This document shows positions 56,017-64,000 of a DNA stretch of 64,000 bases, one piece after another. Below the pieces are notes generated by a model. The model worked only from the letters and a program-made list of their open reading frames with translations, ran no database searches and was not told the DNA's origin. Both the position numbers and the translations under genes were made by a program. Source of the stretch: Isoetes taiwanensis. Taxonomy: Eukaryota > Streptophyta > Lycopodiopsida > Isoetales > Isoetaceae. The number at the start of each line of letters is the position of its first letter. Positions within the stretch are counted from its first letter, which is position 1. The stretch lies in NCBI GenBank assembly GCA_021234155.1, contig JAJEKV010000033.1:13589614-13653613 (forward strand), written 5' to 3'.

Positions 56017-56849
56017 TAAATTGAGAGCCTTAAATGTTGTGGGCGACAATGAGAAAAGTGTGCCCAAAATATGTTCGCTCTGTAATTCTTGATTTTATAA
56101 TTGTTGTGTGCGTATGTAAAGGGAGGCACTCTGTGATAGTATAGTTTATTATTTTAAATATGCATAGTTGTATCCAATATGCCTATTATACTTGATACAT
56201 TTGGATCTTATATTCAATATCGATATAGCTTAGTAGGAACAATGCCCAGCGTTGCTAGACAATGTTTGAGCATCAAATACAAATACACCTAACTGAACCT
56301 TCGGAGTGTTGTTGTTGCCTCTAATGATTTGTTGCCCACCCTATATGAACCTCACGAATATAAGATATTTAGGATCCCAACTATAAGTTAAGTGCAAATT
56401 CGTATTTATTGAAGTGCAAATTTAACATCTATTATGCACAAATAGACTTAAGTTGCAATGACATTGCTTTAAAACTTTATTTGATGAAAAGTTATAATGT
56501 TTCAAAAGCATGAGCGAGCATTAAAATTGGAGGGAACAATTGATATATAGAATCAAGCACTCTTATGCTATTCAAGAGATGGAATCCTGTGGTAAATTTC
56601 TCAACTGTGAACACGTGGAATCCTATAGTAAATTTCTAAAGCCTTATTTACCATAGTAAATGCGAACATGTGGAACCTTGAGTAAATTTTCCAATTGCAA
56701 ACATGTAAGCAACCTACCTAATAAATAAACCCTATTTCATCTGTAAACACATACTTAGTAGCAGTCCAGAACACATACTTAGTAGCATCCTTGTTCTCAA
56801 CCTTCCAAAGCTCAAATGTTGATTCAGATGCCAGAATTGCAGGGGAGAT
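56017..56849. other. No recognised gene
   Basis: AT-rich spacer between the duplicated blocks. It contains repeated GTGGAATCCTATAGTAAATT-type words near 56580-56690. Confidence 0.5.
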
Positions 56850-56928
56850 AATGTCGTAACTATAATGTGTCGCATGGTGTTGGAAGTGTAGTTGCAATTA
56901 TGATCTTGCAACAATGTACTTTTCCCTC

Positions 56929-56961
<33 letters not shown>

Positions 56962-57643
56962 CCGAAATTGCAGGCAAGACTGTCGTGTACGACATTGATA
57001 TCAATAGTAAATAAATAAAATCTATATTCTGCACACATTAGATCTTAAACCTACAAGAACTTTGAAGATCCATCTCGAATTACTAATCGATTGGCAAACA
57101 TGCTATAGAAATTGATGGTCAATAACACAGTAGCAACCTAAGTTGCATATTCTTGAAAAAGACTCTATGGATTGAACATTATAGGGTCTGCAAGGCTCAG
57201 TATTCTTGAACAAGACTTTATGCATTAAACATTATAGGGCATGGAAAGCTCAACATTGAGAATTGAACACTATAGTTCAAAGCATACAATGATAATCATT
57301 ACAACTTAAAAAACACCCTAATCAATCAATAAACCATTGATTCGTGTCTACACTAGAGTTGCTTGCTTCCCCACACACAAATAATTCAAAATGTAATCAA
57401 GCTGGGAGTGAATTTCATGTTAAGTGGCCAACCTCTCATTGATCCTCCAAGCTCCCAACAATTCTTTCTCATATCGTAATTAAGCAAAGCTGTCCTCTTC
57501 CGAAACAAGGGTACCATGATCGTGATAACATGCCCCATGCAATGATGGGAAGAATCTTTTACCTCTGAACCAATTGTGAGCTTATGTTGTGCAAAAAATG
57601 TGGTGATATCAAGTTTGGCCATTAAACTCCACTTGATGAAGCC
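56850..57643. repeat. Segmental duplication, copy 2
   Basis: Contains the 3' end of the intact F-box gene. A T-run of about 29 bases (about 56933-56961) replaces much of the (CCCT)n/T tract of copy 1. Confidence 0.92.
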
Positions 57644-58594
57644 CTTGCAACATGAATGCTCCTTCCAGAGCTTGATGGAGGACCTATGATAAGATATTAA
57701 TATTGGCCCCTCTTTGCAAAGAATAATTCGTTCCTTTTCATAGCGTTGTGGAGAGAGATAGCTTCTTACACACCATCTATCCTCTTCAAAATTGAAGGTT
57801 ATTATTCTCTTTATCCATCTACGATTATGTAGCATGATCTTCAAGGACTTTTCATTATAGGGATAAAATTTTACCAAAGAACCCTTGAGTTTATCTTGAA
57901 AGTGGACATCTTCATCTAGGAGAACTATCTTCCCCTTGTTCCAAGTATTCGTAGTTGAATCAAACATTTCTGTATGCAACATAGATGGCCTTAGCAAATT
58001 CTTCCCTGCAAACAAAACAGCTACTAGCTTAAAGGAAGATGGTGATGCTGAGGTATCAACATTCATGCAAGCTACTTGAAATCCTTGGGAAGGAGGAGGA
58101 ATTACTCTCCAACTGTTCCTTATTGGATTCCCAACCATGAAATAATTCTCTACATCCATTCTCGTCATGCAAACTATGCCTCGATCATAGCAACATTTTG
58201 TGTATGCCATCGTCATTATACACATTTGCCCTCTGTTATTGCATGTCTCGTCCTCGGATTCATCAAGCCTCACATTCAAAATTTTGTAAGGACCCCATAG
58301 AACCACCGATTTTTCTTCTGGAGATGCCCTCCATCGTGTAGCCCACATATGATTGTGCTTGTACTGGAGCCTCGCAAAGTCTGGAGACAAAATTGCAGCT
58401 TTCCATTGCTTGCTCACAAGCAAGCATGACCTGAAAAGATCGTGAATGTCCAAGTATGCCAAGATCTTCCATAGAATATCGGTAGGAAGCTCTGGAAGAG
58501 GGATCTTCCTCCTTTTTGCCTCATATTGTAACTTTTTCGTCATTCTTTTCCTCTTCATTTCTCTTCTGACAGCGCAAATCCTAGCATTGAGCAT
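57386..58594 (-). CDS. F-box protein
   Basis: A 402-codon uninterrupted ORF. After a basic start (REMKRKRMTKKLQYEAKRRK) the F-box spans about residues 32-70: LPELPTDILWKILAYLDIHD, then LLVSKQWKAAILS, with the conserved Leu-Pro and Trp. The remainder is a substrate-recognition-type region with repeated Trp-containing beta-like segments (NSWRVIPPP, TNTWNKGKIVLL, EEDRWCVRSYL, KNCWELGG), as in F-box associated or kelch-like domains. F-box proteins bind SKP1 and recruit substrates to SCF ubiquitin ligases. The first Met is used; Met13 is an alternative. A duplicated 3' end lies 1.7 kb downstream. This is the best candidate for an active host gene in the window. Confidence 0.9.
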   Translation of the reverse strand: MLNARICAVRREMKRKRMTKKLQYEAKRRKIPLPELPTDILWKILAYLDIHDLFRSCLLVSKQWKAAILSPDFARLQYKHNHMWATRWRASPEEKSVVLWGPYKILNVRLDESEDETCNNRGQMCIMTMAYTKCCYDRGIVCMTRMDVENYFMVGNPIRNSWRVIPPPSQGFQVACMNVDTSASPSSFKLVAVLFAGKNLLRPSMLHTEMFDSTTNTWNKGKIVLLDEDVHFQDKLKGSLVKFYPYNEKSLKIMLHNRRWIKRIITFNFEEDRWCVRSYLSPQRYEKERIILCKEGPILISYHRSSIKLWKEHSCCKGFIKWSLMAKLDITTFFAQHKLTIGSEVKDSSHHCMGHVITIMVPLFRKRTALLNYDMRKNCWELGGSMRGWPLNMKFTPSLITF

Positions 58595-61500
58595 CTCAAT
58601 AACTTATTTATAGGAAAAATTGCAGAAAAAGGCACTTATTTTAGCGGAAAAAATGGCAGCTTTTGATTTGCACTAAAAGGTTCCAGGTATGCCCTGTGTT
58701 TTGTCGTGATAGTCCTTTTTAGCTTCTTTGACTGTAATGCATTTTCAGTTTGTCTCTGCCGTAGCTTCTTATTGCCTAGTAGCGTATTGAACTGACATAG
58801 ATAAATCATCTCTTTCAGTTAAAGGTCGACATGTGATAATAATTCATCTACTATCTACAGTATTGTCCCCAGTCCAGTAGACTAGGTGTAGATGTGCATA
58901 GCATGTCTCAAGCCTTGTAATCAATAGCACCTTTTAGTTGTTGGGTCAACATGAAGCACCATGCTGAATGCAGTCGTTCAATGCCTCATATTCATGGTGC
59001 TTTGTCTTCCTTCTGCCAATTGTTGTTGCCCCTAAATTGAGGTTTCTGGTCTTCCAGATTGCCTACCATATCTTAAACTATAACTGGAATAGCTTGCGAT
59101 CGTTCCTAGTCTTCGCCTTGTTGGTTCTTATTATATTTCTTGTTTCTGGATCTTGGCTACATTTATGTTCTATCATACATTTATTTATTAGACATTTATT
59201 TTATCTCTACTTAGGCTTTTAGGAATTTTGTATAGAAAAATAGCAGCCTCTGGTCCAACATTCTCCTGTAGTAATTTAACCCATTCCCAAGAGTATTTAT
59301 ACTCAAAACTATCAACCTAGTATATATCCTGCACCATGGCCTGCATGGAATCACTCTTTTAAACCCATGGAATGCTTCAGGTTTGAAGAAGAGATTGGCT
59401 AGGCTTCTTCTCAAACTGAAGCCTCCACAATCAATAGTGTTTAGAAAGCAAAATCTCTTCTGCAAGATAAACCTCATCCTTAATATGTCCTTTGCAATCC
59501 ATCATAGATTGAAGCATGCCTCATGTAAACTTTAAGAGATTTCCTAGCTATGTAAGCTTTCAAGAATGATAGACCATGTGTGGGGATGCACTTGCAAGCC
59601 AAAATCACATTTAGCTTGATAGTTTTGAGATCAATATGCATAGTGTATAGTTAATTTATAATTACGTCTTTGTCCTCTTTGCAAATTGTGTTGAAGGCAT
59701 TTTGCTGTAGCAGACTAAACCAAATCAATGATGGGTGCTGCATAAAAGTTATGTGTTGTGTGTTTGCACAAGACCAGTCCTATGCAATGGTCAAGAGATG
59801 GGGGAAAGCCACCATTTATTTGGCATGTACAAATAAAAATCTCCTTTGAGTATCAATTCAAGGCCAGAGATGCCTTTGTCCAGTTAAATGTCTTTAACTG
59901 TCTATACATTACCATTATGCATCATATAAGGCGGATTAGTTCGGTTTCCTTTGATCAACATATGGAAATGAGGTGGGCTTTGTAGGATGCCTTTACCCCA
60001 AGCATCCATCTACACAGGACTTTGCTCTGCAAAACAGTTATAAACTAGATTATCCTGGACAAAGTCTCCCATTAACTTTTTTTAAAGATAGGATGTTCTT
60101 GCAGAGAACCTGACTTGTACATTAAAGTTGACAGTGACAAGGTTTAGTGCTTCACAAGAATCTCACAAGAATCCAAAGGCAACAGAGCCAATAATCTAGG
60201 AGCCGTGCCAATGGAACCCAGCAAAAACATCTTAATTCTATAGATCAGCTTATGGACCCATAGACTATGCATGCATCGTTATTTCTTAGGCAGGACGTAT
60301 CCAATGGCTCTGTCACCAGCATCAATCGCCCAGTCATTGGAGTGCTATGGTTACAACCTTGGCAGCTTGAAATTTGCATCTATAAAATGGGACCATGAGG
60401 TGCATGAATGCATCAAGCTGCTGGGGCCATTTTTCAAATATCGTCGTCCGGCTTGAAATAAAGGGACATATTCTTTTCTAATGGTTAGATCTATTCCTAA
60501 CTATTTATGGGACTCAAGGGTTGGAGTTTCATAGAGTGTTTTGTCACAGGATATATGCATCGATTGACTGATGCCAGTTAATGAACTGGTGGTTTGAGAT
60601 ATGCAACTTGTGTCAAGTTGTGGGGTGCAGAAGTTCAAAGCTATTCATGTCAGTTTCTGTGTAATAAAGCGAAATCCCACCAGTTTGGATCCCCATGGCT
60701 TCTTGATTTTTAATATGCTATGCTATGCCTCTGTATTGCAAAAATCTTGGCGTGCACCAAATGAATAATTTGGCATTCTGAAGGTGGTCTGCTTGTCCTG
60801 TGGTTTATTTTAACTTGCCCTCTGAAATTGTTTTGTCTTAGCGTTTTCCTGGGTGGAAGCTTCTGATGGTGTTTATCAGCGAAAATATGCGCCTTTACCC
60901 TACAGAAAAGGGCATGTGCTGCGCTGTGTGCACCATGACTGCAATCTGTGTTGTGTTTGGCACCACCACCTAGTACTCTTGGAGCTATGATGTAGGTCAA
61001 GGTGCTATATATTTAACAACGCGGATACATATCAATTCTAAAATTCGGTTTTTCTACATGCATGTCATATGGATGGGAGCCAAGTCATGTAAAATCTCCT
61101 TAATCCGCTCTGCATGAGAGATATGCCTGTATCTAAATGCATTCTGATATCTCCATTTGACATACGTAATGTCAATACGTATACTACCTTAGAATGCAGA
61201 AACATGAAGTGGTTTCGGATTCCGGATACGTCACTGGTGCACTTAAGGAAACGATAACCTCGTCTAAGTTTTCACATTTTGATCATGCATTTGTTTAAGG
61301 AAAGCTAAGACCTGACATTTGTATTGCAGAATACAAAGGCTAAACTTAGTGATCTACTTACTATTTGATCCTTCTTCGCTAAAAGGTATTTTTGATGAGT
61401 TGGAAGACCTCCAGAGATTGAGGGTGGTCGTCACAGAAGCATCAGGGCTTATCTGAGAAATAAGCCTTGTTTAGCGAAAGATTTAAATGTAAAGCCAGAA

Positions 61501-62389
61501 AGTATGGACCATAGCTGTCTAAAAACTCCCGATTTGTGAATGTGACTTAAAACTGATACCATGGCTCTGACAACCCGCAATCCATTTATTACAAATGCAG
61601 TCATCTGTGAAAACATCTAACTGGTCAATTTTTCTATGCTGGAAGCTCACTAAGCCTTGATGGAAGCTAGCAGTTTGTGTGGCGGAAACTAAAAGCAATG
61701 GAGTCATCGAAGATTGATTGTTTGCATGTCTATAAGTTGGTGACTTACTTAACAAGCATATCATGCGTGGACAAATTAATGCCTTTGTAATCACCATGCA
61801 GTTCATATTGTGTATATTCTTCTAGTTTTTATAGGGCATAGAATTGCCTTTCTGTAGAGCGGCAGCGCTGCCCACCGCCGCCTCGTCCTCTGCTCTGATC
61901 CGGCATCACAGCACATAATTCCAATCATCATAGAGTCAGGCCAGTTGTGTTTTCCTCCAAGATTTTAATATGTAGACGATTATTTTCTTCCACCAAAACT
62001 GCCGGGCACTTTTATGCCTACACTTTAAGGGCGTTGATTGTCTATAACTTGACATTTACGTTTTAGAGTCGTAGTTATGATGTAACCTTAGACCACAAAC
62101 TCTCTTAAATCACAGTGAATCGTGGTGGAACCCAGCAGATCATAAACTCTCTCAACAGAAGCATGAAATCTTCATTCCTCTCTTTCTCAATGGTCATAGC
62201 GCACTACAACACTAGTGCACCCATTTACCCACAAAAGCTGGCTTCAATTGGCGGGTCGCGGTATTAGCTTCCATTGCTTACGTAACTGCACATTGCCTTC
62301 GTGAGTGGTTGATGGACTCGGGAGCCGCGTGAGGACAAGCTATATTAGCGTTGCCAACAAAGTAATGAGAATGAATGCATCGCCGGACA
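58595..62389. other. No recognised gene
   Basis: No family is recognisable on either strand. The 88-codon minus ORF at 59211-59477 and the 95-codon one at 61519-61806 show no domain. Upstream of the F-box gene (58600-58760) may be its promoter, without a clear TATA box. No RNA gene or tandem repeat stands out. Confidence 0.5.
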
Positions 62390-62730
62390 CCTTGACATTT
62401 TATCATATCAGGGCATGGTATGGCTTAGTTAATGCACGATGTTATTGCATGTGTTGTTGTACCGGTGTCAACGGGCTTGTTGGGATCCTACCTTTAGGAG
62501 GTTATAGATACCACCAGCTTCCAATTTTGTGTCCTGCCGGAAGCGTCATTGGTGTCTGTCGGTGTACAATCTACCGGCCATACTTATTATTGCTAAAGGT
62601 TTTTCCTCGAAAACCCAGCCGAGGTGGGGTTTTCCAATCGGCGGCAATATTCTTGCCTCTCTTTGTTTTGGATCCATAGCCCAATTGATCGCCGTGGATG
62701 ATAAGGGTACATTCTATTACATTTCTATTG
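62390..62730 (+). mobile_element. 5'-truncated LINE copy
   Basis: Begins in the coding C-terminus (CVVPVSTGLLGSYL) and runs through the hairpin tail (AAAGGTTTTTCCTCGAAAAC ... GGTGGGGTTTTCC), then TTTGTTTTGGATCCATAGCC, to an ATTCTATTACATTTCTATT end. Same orientation and architecture as the 54.3-kb copy. Confidence 0.85.
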
Positions 62731-64000
62731 TTGTTTCTTTTTCCTAGTACATAAATGCTCTCTTTAGATCTTACAAACATATTATTTCCCACTCTAGGAT
62801 TTTTGTGTTCCCTAACATCGTTTTTTATTTTAAGTTTAGGATTATCTTCTCTAGGATTTTGTGTTTAACAACCCATACACCTTTATTGATTGGATGGCTC
62901 TGGCAATTTTGGATCGATGTCTGCAATAGCCCGTGGTAAAAATTATAAACATCGTAGACAATCAAACTGATATGAATCTTATGATGAAACAACTCACAAG
63001 CCTTGGATATCTCGATGCGTGGCCCTTTAAGTTGGTAAACTATAAAGGTTTTAAGTACTTTTCAATAAATACCTAAATAGCTGCCGGGTGGGACTGACCA
63101 CAATTTAGTATTTTTCGTCTGATGCACTAGTAAATGTTCTCTAGTCATATAGGAGCATGTTGTTTCTCAACCTAGACAAGATCTTGAGTGCAACATATTG
63201 AGGTAATTTAAGCAATGTTTGCGGATAGATAGATACATAGGTATTTAACATCGACGAGAAGCTCGACAAGCTATAAAGGTCAAATCCTGTACGATTTGGA
63301 ACTTCAAGCACTTGTCCTAAATTATGGTTCCATTCTGATTATATCTATCCTAGCATTTAAGATTCTTTGGCTATTTTGCATTTTCAGAGTTTGATCACTA
63401 TACTTACGATACGAGTTTGGTTTGTCTAGAGTTTTTCATCACTCTGGCATTGATTTAAAGGACATAAGCATGTGATAGTGTGAAGGTCAACCTAAATAAC
63501 GTAATTCACTATGCAAACATTTATCATGCCAAGACAACAAATTCACGGGGTATATATACGGGTTTCTAAAACAAGCTTATTATTTGTATAGAATAAAAAA
63601 ATCCTTACAATATCAACTTGCATAAAACATGTGTATACATCATGTGGTGGGACTACGTATTTATACCAAAAATTCAATGTTGCATATCATATATTTTTGG
63701 TGTCTTCTTTTGTTTTGTTTTAAAATGAAAGTGCTGTACTCATGGAACCTTAGCTACATGTTTAGTAATACTGTCTCTCCTTAATGCGAGGAAATTGTAA
63801 TGTGTAATAAGATTTTCTTTCACTTTCGAAAGGAAGTGATGAAAGTCTAGTCCTCTTTTGAAAGTGAATTTGTGATATTTCAAACGGTCCGATAGTAAGA
63901 AGGCGTACCTATATTAAAACTCTTATGTTATAGTTGTGGCGTTCCGGCATTTATATGCGCTTAGGTATAAATCGTGACCGCGTCATTATGAATAATCAAT
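62731..64000. other. No recognised gene
   Basis: AT-rich sequence to the window edge. A CTTTCGAAAG-type inverted word near 63820-63860 is the only structure noted. Confidence 0.5.

Noticed and set aside
59211-59477. Possible LINE zinc-knuckle-region fragment on the minus strand
   Set aside because: A GGFSLRRSLA-like start is suggestive, but no RT block or Cys-His pattern supports it.

Overview
The window looks like nuclear DNA of a land plant with a large, transposon-dense genome. The evidence is plant-type families (a receptor-like kinase with a cysteine-rich ectodomain, a serine carboxypeptidase-like gene, an F-box gene), spliced genes, a U6 snRNA-derived pseudogene, and non-chromodomain Ty3/gypsy, Ty1/copia and LINE elements. 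A non-seed plant such as a fern is possible, but the sequence alone does not settle it. Almost every coding region shows stops, frameshifts or insertions. The only clean host open reading frame of normal length is the F-box gene on the minus strand at 57.4-58.6 kb.

Layout. 0-2.6 kb: nothing recognised. 2.6-13.4 kb: repeats. Two copies of one ~1.55-kb element lie in opposite orientation, and the right-hand copy sits inside the 3' LTR of a decayed Ty1/copia element. Between them are a duplicated promoter-like 122-bp cassette, a small TIR element and minisatellites. 14-20.9 kb: a decayed LINE (ORF1p, endonuclease, RT and C-terminal zinc knuckle), interrupted by a 1.26-kb poly(A)-tailed retrocopy with a 14-bp target duplication. 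21.3-24.9 kb: a serine carboxypeptidase-like pseudogene, an unknown gene fragment, SINE copies and a U6-SINE chimera. 27.4-29.9 kb: a spliced, damaged gene with a ParB-like GNHR motif.

31.4-52.9 kb is a nested insertion. A minus-strand receptor-like kinase gene is split in its coding sequence by a Ty3/gypsy element (32593-52326; TSD TGTAT; two 585-bp LTRs once later insertions are removed). That element was itself hit by a 3648-bp hAT-like element in its 5' LTR (perfect 8-bp TSD) carrying a leucine-rich-repeat gene fragment; by two small 8-bp-TSD elements in pol; and by a ~5.4-kb insert between gag and protease. The last insert carries a second ParB-like family, an unrelated opposite-strand ORF, and two arrays of a 22-bp GC-rich palindrome spaced every ~72-73 bp. 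The gypsy element also keeps an intact 1024-codon coiled-coil ORF after integrase although its gag-pol is broken.

53.0-54.0 kb: a decayed beta-class DNA N6/N4-methyltransferase fragment whose SAM motif carries a stop codon. 54.3-55.0 kb: two LINE 3' ends. 55.1-58.6 kb: the F-box gene and a duplicated copy of its 3' end. 58.6-64 kb: no recognised gene apart from one more LINE 3' end.

The most unusual content is the combination of ParB-like proteins, a beta-class DNA methyltransferase and a palindromic array in a plant chromosome. The nested insertions can be ordered precisely because the target duplications are preserved.
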